Of a stretch of DNA of 64,000 bases, positions 53,514 through 61,270 are shown in pieces (position 1 is the stretch's first letter; every line of letters begins with the position of its first letter). A program made the position numbers and the translations under genes. The notes under the pieces are model-generated. The model did no database searches. It saw only the letters and a program-made list of their open reading frames with translations, and was not told the DNA's origin. The DNA is from Corynebacterium pollutisoli (GTDB lineage Bacteria; Actinomycetota; Actinomycetes; Mycobacteriales; Mycobacteriaceae). The DNA lies in contig NZ_FXAR01000010.1 of assembly GCF_900177745.1 (NCBI RefSeq), positions 1-64,000 of the forward strand, in the 5' to 3' direction.

Positions 53514-54269
53514 CTACCCGGCGGGCGGGGGGCGGTGGCCGCGGTCGGAGAACTGGCGCTCCAGCTCGGCGAAGCGGGCGGCGATGTCGGCGTCGGCGCG
53601 GTCGCGCTCCTGCTTCTCGGTGTACTCGTCCGGGGTGAGGCCGGAGGTGAGGTAGACAATGCGGGCGGCGACGTTGACGCAGTGGTCGGCGTAGCGCTCG
53701 TAGTAGCGGGAGAGCAGGGCGACGTCGACGGCCTCGCGGGTGGTGTGCTCCCACTCGCGCATGGTGAGCATGGTGAGCATGTACTCGTTGAGGTCGTCGA
53801 TGGCGTCGTCGTCCTCGTTGAGGACGAGGGCGACGTCGGCGTTGGGGTCGACGAGGATGTCGCGGGTCTTCTCGCCCATCTCCTCGACGAGGCGGGCCAT
53901 CTCCTTGAAGTAGCCGAGGAGCTGCACCGGGATGGCGTGCTCCGGGTGGCGGCGGCGGGCGGCCTTGGCGATGTGAATGGCCAGGGCGGCCATGCGGTCG
54001 AAGTCCTCGACGATGTAGATGGAGGAGACGACCTGGCGGAGGTCGCGGGCGACCGGGCCCTCGAGGGCGAGGAGCTGGACGGCGCGGTCCTCGCAGCGCG
54101 TGCGGATCTCCTCGAGCGGCTCGGCGCAGGAGATGGCGTCCTCGGCGGGCTCGAGGGCGGCGTCGAGAAGCGCGGCGGAGGCATTGGTCATGATCGAACG
54201 CACCGTGTCGCACATGACGATGAGGTCATGGGCGAAGTTGTCCAGATGTTCCCGGTAAGCGATACGCAT
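53514..54269 (-). CDS. phoU: Phosphate transport/signalling regulator PhoU
   Basis: Cytoplasmic helical protein of 251 aa that damps phosphate signalling and Pst uptake. It has two three-helix repeats; the PhoU metal motifs appear as SSIYIVEDFDRMAALAIHIA and SRYYERYADHCVNVAARIVY. The start MRIAYREHLDNFAHDL at 54269 lies 7 nt after TAAGAT (leaderless). It faces the P450 gene and is thus not in the pst operon. A DtxR-box-like sequence lies about 35 bp upstream. Confidence 0.94.
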   Translation of the reverse strand: MRIAYREHLDNFAHDLIVMCDTVRSIMTNASAALLDAALEPAEDAISCAEPLEEIRTRCEDRAVQLLALEGPVARDLRQVVSSIYIVEDFDRMAALAIHIAKAARRRHPEHAIPVQLLGYFKEMARLVEEMGEKTRDILVDPNADVALVLNEDDDAIDDLNEYMLTMLTMREWEHTTREAVDVALLSRYYERYADHCVNVAARIVYLTSGLTPDEYTEKQERDRADADIAARFAELERQFSDRGHRPPPAG

Positions 54270-54302
54270 AAGACCCATCTTAAGGTGCACGAAACGGTTC
54301 CG

Positions 54303-54321
54303 CCGGGTCAGGCGAACCTAA
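54303..54321 (-). promoter_or_regulatory. DtxR-box-like sequence upstream of phoU
   Basis: On the minus strand TTAGGTTCGCCTGACCCGG matches the 19-bp DtxR consensus at about 14 positions, with the left half perfect. It lies about 26 bp upstream of the phoU -10. The right half is weak. Confidence 0.4.
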
Positions 54322-54351
54322 AAGACATGAAATTGGAAATCACTAACCGGA

Positions 54352-55497
54352 TCAACCACCGGAATGCATGATCTCCGCGCCGTCCGGGACGGTCGCGTCC
54401 TCCGGGTCGTCGAGCCACCCGTCGGGAAGCGCGACCTTGGAGGGGGAGCCCTGGCGGCCGCGGGCACCGTCGGAATCCTCGGCGACCGCCGCCGAGTCGG
54501 CCCACGGTGCGAGCAGCTCGCGCAGCTCCGCCAGTGTGGACACGCGGGCCAGGTTCGAGCGGACCTCACCGCCGACGGGGAAGCCGCGCAGGTACCAGCC
54601 CATGTGCTTGCGCAGGTCACGGCAGGCGTGCTGTTCACCGTCGTGCTCGGCGAGGAGCTCGGCGTGGCGCATGATGATGCGTGTGACCTCCCCGAGGGTG
54701 GGGGTGGGCGGCAGCGGCTCCCCGCGCAGCTCGGCGGAGAGCTCGGCGAACAGCCACGGGCGGCCGAGGCAGCCGCGGCCGACGACCACGCCGTCGCAAC
54801 CGGTCTCGTCCATCATGCGGCGCGCGTCGGCTGCGGCGAAGATGTCGCCGTTGCCCAGGACGGGGATGCCGGAGCCGCGCAGGTGCTCGACGAGGGCGGT
54901 GATCTGCGACCAGTCGGCCTCACCGGAGTAGCGCTGGGCGGCGGTGCGGGCGTGGAGCGCCACGGCGGCCGCGCCCTCCTCGACCGCGATGCGGCCGGCG
55001 TCGAGATGCGTGTGGTGCTCGTCGTCGATGCCGACGCGGAACTTCACGGTCACCGGAATGTCTGTACCTTCGGTGGCGCGGACGGCGGCGGCGACGATGT
55101 TGCCGAAGAGGCGCCGCTTGTAGGGGATGGCCGAGCCGCCGCCCTTGCGGGTGACCTTCGGGACGGGGCAGCCGAAGTTCATGTCGATGTGGTCGGCCAT
55201 GTTCTCGTCGACTATCATCTTCGCGGCCCGGTACGTGTACTCCGGGTCGGTGGTGTACAGCTGCATGCTCCGGGGGTTCTCGTCCGGGGCGAAGGTGGTC
55301 ATGTGGAGGGTCTTCTCGTTGCGTTCGACGAGTGCTCGGGCGGTGATCATCTCGCAGACGTAGAGGCCGGAGACGGTGCCGGTCTTCTCGATCTCCTGCT
55401 CCCGGCACAGCGTGCGGAACGCCACGTTGGTCACGCCGGCCATGGGGGCCAGGACCACGGGGGAGTTCAGGGTCAGGGAGCCGATGTTCACAGTCAC
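54352..55497 (-). CDS. tRNA-dihydrouridine synthase
   Basis: FMN enzyme reducing uridines in the tRNA D-loop. The 381-aa protein is DusB/NifR3-like: VVLAPMAGVTNVAFRTLCRE at the N-terminus, MNFGCPVPKVTRKGGGSA with the catalytic Cys, KFRVGIDDEHH, VALHARTAAQRYSG, GNGDIFAAADA and GRGCLGRPWLF, plus a C-terminal helical tRNA domain with a longer acidic tail. The GTG at 55497 lies 6 nt after GAGAAT. Divergent from the CoA-transferase with a 268-bp control region between. Confidence 0.93.
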   Translation of the reverse strand: MTVNIGSLTLNSPVVLAPMAGVTNVAFRTLCREQEIEKTGTVSGLYVCEMITARALVERNEKTLHMTTFAPDENPRSMQLYTTDPEYTYRAAKMIVDENMADHIDMNFGCPVPKVTRKGGGSAIPYKRRLFGNIVAAAVRATEGTDIPVTVKFRVGIDDEHHTHLDAGRIAVEEGAAAVALHARTAAQRYSGEADWSQITALVEHLRGSGIPVLGNGDIFAAADARRMMDETGCDGVVVGRGCLGRPWLFAELSAELRGEPLPPTPTLGEVTRIIMRHAELLAEHDGEQHACRDLRKHMGWYLRGFPVGGEVRSNLARVSTLAELRELLAPWADSAAVAEDSDGARGRQGSPSKVALPDGWLDDPEDATVPDGAEIMHSGG

Positions 55498-55765
55498 ACC
55501 GCCATTCTCCCCCGCGGGGGTGGCGGGAACCAAACAACTCCGGGGTTCTCCCCGCAGTTTCCCCAGGAGGTGCCGTACGATTAACACAGTTGCGTGCTTT
55601 GCGGCGGCGTCACGCCATTTCCGCTAATGTGGTCACCGTAACTAAATGGCTCCTGTGTAACCGACACGACACTCGTGCGTGCGGTGCGGGTGCCGTACGA
55701 CAACTCTCACAGACACTGCGGGCCCGCCACCGGAACGTGTGGCCCGGTAATCAGGAGGAACTTAC
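55498..55765. promoter_or_regulatory. Control region between dus and the CoA-transferase
   Basis: 268 bp without a gene. Two exact GGTGCCGTACGA words (55569-55580 and 55689-55700) are spaced by exactly 120 bp and contain the palindrome CGTACG. The CoA-transferase ATG has CAGGAGG upstream, so unlike most genes here it has a leader. No terminator seen. Confidence 0.45.
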
Positions 55766-57274
55766 ATGTCCGATCGCATCGCCAACGACCTGCTCCGCGG
55801 CAAGGTCATGTCCGCCGACGAGGCAGCCCAGTTCATCGACAACGGTGACATCGTGGGTATGTCCGGCTTCACCGGCGCTGCCTACCCGAAGGCCATTCCG
55901 ACCGCCATCGCCAACCGTGCGAAGGAGGCTCAGTCCAAGGGCGACGAGTACAAGGTGGACATCCTCACCGGTGCCTCCACGGCCCCGGACTGTGACGGTG
56001 TCATGGCTGAGGCAGGTGCGATCCGCTACCGCATGCCGTACCAGTCCGATCCGACCATGCGTAACGCCATCAACGCCGGCGAGATGAAGTACCAGGACAT
56101 CCACCTGTCCCACTCCGGCCAGCAGGTCGAGCACGGCTTCTTCGGCAAGAACATCGACGTCGCCGTCGTCGAGGCCACCCGCATCACCGAGGAGGGCTAC
56201 CTCATCCCGTCCTCCGGTGTCGGTAACAACGTCGACTACCTCGACTCCGCACGCAAGATCATCATCGAGGTCAACGAGTGGCAGTCCCTCGACCTCGAGG
56301 GCATGGCCGACGTCTACCGCATCCAGCACCTGCCGAACCGCACCCCGATCCCGATCATCAACTCCGGTGACCGCATCGGCAAGACCTACATCGACATCGA
56401 CATCGACAAGGTCGTCGCCGTCGTCGAGACCAACGCCCCGGACCGCAACGCGCCGTTCAAGCCGATCGACGACATCTCCAAGAAGATCGCCGGCTACTTC
56501 CTCGACTTCCTCGAGGGTGAGGTCAAGGCCGGTCGCCTGGCGTACGACAACTACATCATGCAGTCCGGTGTCGGTAACGTCCCGAACGCCGTGATGGCCG
56601 GTCTGCTGGACTCCAAGTTCGAGAAGATCGAGGCCTACACCGAGGTCATCCAGGACGGCATGGTCGACCTCATCGACGCCGGCAAGATGACCGTCGCGTC
56701 CGCCACCTCCTTCTCCCTCTCCCCGGAGTACGCCGAGAAGATGAACGAGGAGGCCAAGCGCTACCGCGAGCACATCATCCTGCGCCCGCTGCAGGTCTCC
56801 AACCACCCGGAGGTCATCCGCCGCGTCGGCCTGATCTCCTCCAACGGCATGATCGAGGCCGACATCTACGGCAACATCAACTCCACCCACGTGGCCGGCT
56901 CCCGCATCATGAACGGTATCGGCGGCTCGGGCGACTTCACCCGTAACGCCCGCATCTCCACCTTCATCTCCCCGTCGGACGCCAAGGGCGGCGACATCTC
57001 CGCGATCGTCCCCTTCGCCTCCCACATCGACCACACCGAGCACGACGCCATGGTCGTCATCACCGAGCACGGTGTCGCCGACCTGCGTGGCCTGGCTCCG
57101 CGTGACCGCGTCGCCAAGATGATCGCTGTCGCCCACCCGGATTACCGCCCGCTGCTCGAGGAGTACGTCGAGCGCGCCAACGCCGGCAAGTTCCAGCAGA
57201 CCCCGCACGATCTCGCGACCGCGCTGTCCTTCCACCAGCGCTTCCTCGAGACCGGCTCCATGAAGCAGAACTAG
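55766..57274 (+). CDS. cat: Succinyl-CoA:acetate CoA-transferase/acetyl-CoA hydrolase family
   Basis: Moves CoA between acetyl/succinyl/propionyl groups, linking acetate and the TCA cycle. The 502-aa protein is of the Cat1/acetyl-CoA hydrolase family: GDIVGMSGFTGAAYPKAIPT, LTGASTAPDCDGVMAEAG, GVGNNVDYLDSARKIIIEVN, and the catalytic Glu region in IRRVGLISSNGMIEADIYGN and VAGSRIMNGIGGSGDFTRNA. Strong CAGGAGG ribosome site. Codons are highly biased, suggesting strong expression. C. glutamicum Cat lies next to a dus gene in the same way. Confidence 0.92.
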   Translation: MSDRIANDLLRGKVMSADEAAQFIDNGDIVGMSGFTGAAYPKAIPTAIANRAKEAQSKGDEYKVDILTGASTAPDCDGVMAEAGAIRYRMPYQSDPTMRNAINAGEMKYQDIHLSHSGQQVEHGFFGKNIDVAVVEATRITEEGYLIPSSGVGNNVDYLDSARKIIIEVNEWQSLDLEGMADVYRIQHLPNRTPIPIINSGDRIGKTYIDIDIDKVVAVVETNAPDRNAPFKPIDDISKKIAGYFLDFLEGEVKAGRLAYDNYIMQSGVGNVPNAVMAGLLDSKFEKIEAYTEVIQDGMVDLIDAGKMTVASATSFSLSPEYAEKMNEEAKRYREHIILRPLQVSNHPEVIRRVGLISSNGMIEADIYGNINSTHVAGSRIMNGIGGSGDFTRNARISTFISPSDAKGGDISAIVPFASHIDHTEHDAMVVITEHGVADLRGLAPRDRVAKMIAVAHPDYRPLLEEYVERANAGKFQQTPHDLATALSFHQRFLETGSMKQN

Positions 57275-57280
57275 ACCCCT

Positions 57281-57291
57281 GCTTATCGACG
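57281..57291 (+). repeat. Copy 8 of dispersed 11-mer GCTTATCGACG (intergenic)
   Basis: Exact copy 6 nt after the cat stop, touching the base of the terminator hairpin; not coding. Confidence 0.6.
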
Positions 57292-57331
57292 ATCCCCCGT
57301 CGCCCGCCTCACCGCGGACGACGGGGGATCG
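57290..57331. terminator. Terminator between cat and the CydA-like fragment
   Basis: GATCCCCCGTCG (57291-57302) pairs with CGACGGGGGATC (57319-57330) over 12 bp. It lies between two convergent genes. Confidence 0.8.
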
Positions 57332-57337
57332 GTCGTT

Positions 57338-57997
57338 CTACTCGGGCCGGAAGATCTGCCCCTGCGCCGCGGCCCAGGCGACGCGGCCGACGGCCCCGAG
57401 GACGATACCGGTGGCGGCGACGAGCGCGATGATCCCGAGGGCCGTGTGGAACCCGGAGCCGGTGGCCCCGGCCATCGCGACCGTCACGGTGGCGACGGTG
57501 GCCACGGGGAAGGTGTAGGCGAGGATCGGCAGGGAGAAGGGGAGCCTCATCAGGCGGGGCACCTGGGTGAGCAGCAGCAGGGCGAAGAACACGGCGGTGG
57601 CGTGGGGGACGATCCCCACCGGGTCGGCGAGGGAGCCGGTGAGTGACTGCCACGACAGTGCGACGACCGACGGCGGCGCGAGGAACGCGGCCAGGCCCTC
57701 GAGCGCGAGAGGGGCACCGAAGACGTCACCGACGAAGCGGGAGTACTCACTCCAGTTCATGCCGAACTGGAACTCCTGCACGATGCCCGTCACCACGCCC
57801 ATGGCGAAGTTGATGAGGAAGAGGGTGCCGAAGAAACGCGTGGCCCGGTACCAGTGCTCCCTCCCCGTGACGTGCCAGGCGGTCTGCATGGCCGCCACCA
57901 GCGGGGCCAGGCCGATGGTGAGCGGGACGAAAATGAAGTGGTAGACGGTGGTGATGCCGAACTGCCACCGTGAGACATCGACGAGATCCAGTTCCAC
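57338..57997 (-). CDS. Chimeric membrane protein: CydA N-terminus joined to an unrelated C-terminus
   Basis: A 219-aa protein. Residues 1-113 match the N-terminus of cytochrome bd oxidase subunit I: VDVSRWQFGITTVYHFIFVP, then GREHWYRATRFFGTLFLINF, EFQFGMNWSEYSRFVGDVFG and APLALEGLAAF. There the similarity stops. CydA should continue with FESTFLGLW and reach about 500 aa; the second and third heme ligands and quinone loop are absent. The C-terminal about 105 residues (RLPFSLPILAYTFPVATVAT, a hydrophobic helix pair) resemble the last segments of TDT/SLAC1-type transporters. GTG start with AAAGG upstream. No oxidase function is possible; the frame is intact, so a fusion protein may be made. Confidence 0.65.
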   Translation of the reverse strand: MELDLVDVSRWQFGITTVYHFIFVPLTIGLAPLVAAMQTAWHVTGREHWYRATRFFGTLFLINFAMGVVTGIVQEFQFGMNWSEYSRFVGDVFGAPLALEGLAAFLAPPSVVALSWQSLTGSLADPVGIVPHATAVFFALLLLTQVPRLMRLPFSLPILAYTFPVATVATVTVAMAGATGSGFHTALGIIALVAATGIVLGAVGRVAWAAAQGQIFRPE

Positions 57998-58218
57998 AGG
58001 AGAGCCTTTCCCGGCCGACACGACGATAGACCCACTTGTGGTGGGCCCGACCCTGGCATGCCGGTCGCGGTGAATAAAATGCGGGGTTACTGACCTAGTC
58101 GGACAGGTACCCGTGGAACGTTCCTGCTTCGTGACCGACATCTCAAACTTTCGGATGTTCCCGCAGGAGAGGGCCTGGTTTCTGTGTGTGGGGGAGCGGG
58201 CGCTAGTATTTGTCCCAC

Positions 58219-58291
58219 GGGCCTCTAGCTCAGTTGGTAGAGCTACGGACTTTTAATCCGCAGGTCGTGGGTTCGAGCCCCACGGGGCCCA
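58219..58291 (+). tRNA. tRNA-Lys (anticodon TTT)
   Basis: 73-nt cloverleaf: acceptor GGGCCTC/GGGGCCC with one T-G pair, anticodon loop CTTTTAA (reads AAA/AAG), T arm GTGGGTTCGAGCCCCAC. CCA not encoded. A TAGTAT -10 lies at 58204-58209. Confidence 0.96.
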
Positions 58292-58300
58292 CCGGTGACA

Positions 58301-58332
58301 GGCCGGGGAACGGAGGGTCGTTCCCCGGCCTT
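58301..58332 (+). terminator. Terminator after tRNA-Lys
   Basis: GGCCGGGGAAC/GTTCCCCGGCC, an 11-bp perfect stem followed by TTGT, 9 nt after the tRNA. Confidence 0.88.
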
Positions 58333-58348
58333 GTCGTCATACCTCGGG

Positions 58349-58425
58349 GTTCCCACGTGCATATGGGCGGGCCCTTTGCGTTGTCCCAGGTAGCGGTTGG
58401 GGTCCGGAGAAATCCGCGTGGGAAC
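58349..58425. repeat. 77-bp element with 9-bp terminal inverted repeats, copy B
   Basis: Same termini and identical length as copy A at 13303-13379 (GTTCCCACG 58349-58357, CGTGGGAAC 58417-58425). It lies between the tRNA-Lys terminator and the 3' end of the ABC permease gene, ending 13 bp before the permease stop. Confidence 0.75.
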
Positions 58426-58437
58426 ACCGAGGGGGAG

Positions 58438-60045
58438 TCAGGCCCGGAGATCGCGGCGTCGGAAAGCTCCCGCCCCGAGGAACGCCAGCGCCAGCCCCGC
58501 CACGGCGAGCACCGCCACCCCGGTCCACGCGACGTCCGTCGCCGGGTGCTGGCCGACGTGCCCGAAGGGGGAGAGGTTGAGCCACGTCTGACTGAGTCCC
58601 AGAATCGGGCCGAAGAAGCTGAGCAGCGTGCCGCCGACGAACACCACCCACACCGCGCCGAGCGCCCGCGGCACGAGCCCGTACAGGGCCGTCGCCAGGC
58701 CGAGGAGGAACCACACGGGGGCGAACTGCACGGTGTGCCCGAGGAGGGTGGGGAGGAGGAGTGACCGGTCGCCGGTGACGAGCACCGCCCCGAGTCCCTC
58801 GCCGAGGCCGGCCAACGCGCTCAGCCACAGCACGCCGGCCCCGGCCACGCCCACCCAGGACAGCACCCACTCCCGGTGTCCCACCGCCGTCGCCAGGATC
58901 GCCTCGGTGTGTCCGCCGGCCTCCTGGGCGCGCAGCGACTGCACCGCGAGGATGGCGAACACCGACAGGATGACGCCGAAGTACACGGACATGAAGCCGA
59001 GGTAGCCGTCGACGATCGCCTCGCCGCCGCCCATGACGGCGAGCATCTCCGCCGGCAGGGTGTCGGCGATGTCGGCCATGAGGTCGGTGAAGGCGCCGAG
59101 CAGCAGCCCGGTGAGCAGCATCGCGACGGACCAGCCGCGGAGGGACCCCCGCTGGAGTCGGTACGCGAGGGCGACGGGCGACCCCAGCCACGCCGGCGCG
59201 TGCGCGCGCCCGGGGCGGTCCCCCAGCACTCCGGCCCCGAGGTCGCGCCGGGCCCGCAGCGTGTACCCGAGCGCCACCCCCGCAGCCGCGAACAGCAGCG
59301 GGAACGCCAGCGGCCACCACCGGTCGTGGGTGTAGGGCGCGGTGTGCTGCGCCCAGCCCAGGGGGGACAGCCAGGACAGCCACGCCAGGTCCCCTCCCTG
59401 GGCCCGGGACATGTCGCCCAGGCCGCGGATGAGGAACGCCCCGGCCAGCACCACCCCGGCCAGGGAGGTGCACGTGCGGGAGTAGGGGGAGAGCTGTGCG
59501 GTGGTGGCCGCCACCCCGGCGAAGGCGATGCCCACCGCGGCGATGGATGAGGTGAACAGCAGCGTCGACGCCCCGCCCGAGTCGACGGGCGCGGCCAGGA
59601 TGACCCCGGCCATGAGCCCGGCAGTCACCACGTTCATCCCCACCGCGAGGAGGAGGGCCGCCGTCAGAGGGGCGTGGCGGCCGATGGCCCCGGCCAGGGT
59701 GAGCTCCGCGCGTCCGTGCAGTTCCTCGGCGCGGGTGTGCCGGGTGATGGTGGTCATCGACATGAACGCCGCGCCGAGCATGAGGTACGCGCCGTAGAGG
59801 CCGGCGAGGAAGCGGGGGACGGTGATGTCGTCGAAACCGTAGCCGGGGCCGCCGATGAGGGCGGTGACCGGGGCGGAGGCCATCTGCGCCATGCCCTGGA
59901 GGGACTCTTCGTCGAGCACCGTCCCCAGTTCGACGACGATGTAGGCGGTCATGAGCGTCATGCCCAGCACCCACAGCGGGGCCCGCACTCGGTCGCGGCG
60001 CAGCAGGAAACGCAGGACCTGGCCGGTGCCGGTGAGGGTGCTCAC
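58438..60045 (-). CDS. ABC exporter permease
   Basis: A 535-aa membrane protein with about twelve hydrophobic segments, of the two-domain permease type in actinobacterial drug/peptide ABC exporters (ABC-2-like). The first half starts GQVLRFLLRRDRVRAPLWVL; the second half begins LAYRLQRGSLRGWSVAMLLT, the typical repeat of the first. GTG start overlaps the ATPase stop (GTGA). Substrate unknown. Confidence 0.85.
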   Translation of the reverse strand: MSTLTGTGQVLRFLLRRDRVRAPLWVLGMTLMTAYIVVELGTVLDEESLQGMAQMASAPVTALIGGPGYGFDDITVPRFLAGLYGAYLMLGAAFMSMTTITRHTRAEELHGRAELTLAGAIGRHAPLTAALLLAVGMNVVTAGLMAGVILAAPVDSGGASTLLFTSSIAAVGIAFAGVAATTAQLSPYSRTCTSLAGVVLAGAFLIRGLGDMSRAQGGDLAWLSWLSPLGWAQHTAPYTHDRWWPLAFPLLFAAAGVALGYTLRARRDLGAGVLGDRPGRAHAPAWLGSPVALAYRLQRGSLRGWSVAMLLTGLLLGAFTDLMADIADTLPAEMLAVMGGGEAIVDGYLGFMSVYFGVILSVFAILAVQSLRAQEAGGHTEAILATAVGHREWVLSWVGVAGAGVLWLSALAGLGEGLGAVLVTGDRSLLLPTLLGHTVQFAPVWFLLGLATALYGLVPRALGAVWVVFVGGTLLSFFGPILGLSQTWLNLSPFGHVGQHPATDVAWTGVAVLAVAGLALAFLGAGAFRRRDLRA

Positions 60046-60938
60046 CTCTGCTCCCCGGTGCTGTAGTGGCGCAGCAGAAGCTGCTCCAGGGACGGCGGGG
60101 TGACGCTGAGGGCGCGGATCCCCAGGGCGGCGAGCTCGCTCATGACGGTGGGCAGGTGGGCGGCGTCGACGTCGACAAGCAGCCGGTCGCCGTCCCGGCG
60201 GGGATGGTGCACGCCGGCGTGGGTGAGCAGGGCGTCGGCGGGTCGGTCGGTCACGACAGTGACCTCCGACCGAGCGAGGTGCCGCATGTCGGCGAGCGTG
60301 CCGGTCTCCACGATCGTGCCCGTGCGGATGATGGAGATCCGGTCCGCCAGCGCCTCCACCTGGGAGAGGATGTGGCTGGAGAGCAGGATGGTCACCCCGC
60401 GGTCCCGGGCGGCGCGGATCTCGTCCTGGAAGACGGCCTCCATGAGGGGGTCGAGACCGGAGGTGGGTTCGTCGAGAAGCAGCAGGTCGGCGTCGGAGGC
60501 GAGCGCCGCGATGAGCGCCACCTTCTGCCGGTTACCCTTGGAGTAGGTGCGCCCCCGGCGGCGGGGGTCGAGGTGGAAGCGCTCGATGAGCTCGGCGCGG
60601 CGTGCGGCGTTGACGGAGCCGCGCAGTCGCCCGAGGAGGTCGATGGCCTCGCCGCCGGTGAGATTCGGCCACAGCTCGACGTCACCGGGGACGTACGCCA
60701 TGCGGCGGTGCAGCTGCACGGCGTCGCGCCACGGGTCGGCCCCGAGGACGCGGGCGGTGCCGGAATCGTGCCGCAGCACCCCCAACAGCACGCGCAGCGC
60801 CGTCGACTTGCCTGCCCCGTTAGGTCCCAGGAACCCGTGCACCTCACCCGCCGTGACCTGCAGGTTGAGGTCGTCGAGCGCCCGGACGGCACCGAAGGAC
60901 TTGCCCAGCCCCTGCGTCTCCACCGCGACCGTCGTCAT
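60042..60938 (-). CDS. ABC exporter ATP-binding protein
   Basis: A 298-aa ATPase partner of the downstream permease. Walker A is GPNGAGKSTALRVLLG, Q-loop region MAYVPGDVELWP, signature YSKGNRQKVALIAALA (Ser-Lys-Gly-Asn in place of SGGQ, as in many exporters of this class), Walker B LLLLDEPTSGLDPL and switch SSHILSQVEAL. A short C-terminal domain follows. The ATG at 60938 is 6 nt after TACGAT; only 22 bp separate it from the divergent DCC gene. Confidence 0.92.
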   Translation of the reverse strand: MTTVAVETQGLGKSFGAVRALDDLNLQVTAGEVHGFLGPNGAGKSTALRVLLGVLRHDSGTARVLGADPWRDAVQLHRRMAYVPGDVELWPNLTGGEAIDLLGRLRGSVNAARRAELIERFHLDPRRRGRTYSKGNRQKVALIAALASDADLLLLDEPTSGLDPLMEAVFQDEIRAARDRGVTILLSSHILSQVEALADRISIIRTGTIVETGTLADMRHLARSEVTVVTDRPADALLTHAGVHHPRRDGDRLLVDVDAAHLPTVMSELAALGIRALSVTPPSLEQLLLRHYSTGEQR

Positions 60939-60960
60939 GACTTCATCGTAGCCTCGGGGC

Positions 60961-61263
60961 ATGACCTTCTTCTTCGACGCGGACTGTGGTTTCTGCCGGC
61001 GGGCCGCGCGGCGTCTGCAGCGCTGCGCGCCGCTTATCGACGTCGCGCCCCTCCCCCTCCGCCACCACGCCGTCTTCCGCTCGGCGGGCGGGGACGAGCT
61101 GGGGCACCGCGCCATCGGTGCCGCGCTGCGCGACGGCGGGGGAGCGGGGTGGGTGCGGCTGGCCGGCCGGGTGCTGCTGTTCCGCCCTCTCGACCGGGTG
61201 TGGTCGGGTGTCTACCGGTGGGTGGCGGCGAACCGGCCACTCGTCTCGCGGCTGTTGGGATGA
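60961..61263 (+). CDS. DCC-family (DUF393) thiol-disulfide-type protein
   Basis: A 100-aa protein with the family motif FFFDADCGFCRRAARRL (Asp-X-Asp-Cys-X-X-Cys) and the C-terminal helix VYRWVAANRPLVSRLLG. DCC proteins have a thioredoxin-like fold; their redox partner is unknown. ATG 6 nt after TAGCCT. The promoter overlaps that of the divergent ABC ATPase gene. Contains copy 9 of the 11-mer. Confidence 0.85.
   Translation: MTFFFDADCGFCRRAARRLQRCAPLIDVAPLPLRHHAVFRSAGGDELGHRAIGAALRDGGGAGWVRLAGRVLLFRPLDRVWSGVYRWVAANRPLVSRLLG
61032..61042 (+). repeat. Copy 9 of dispersed 11-mer GCTTATCGACG
   Basis: Exact copy inside the DCC gene, read as Pro-Leu-Ile-Asp-Val. Confidence 0.6.
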
Positions 61264-61270
61264 TGGAGGG

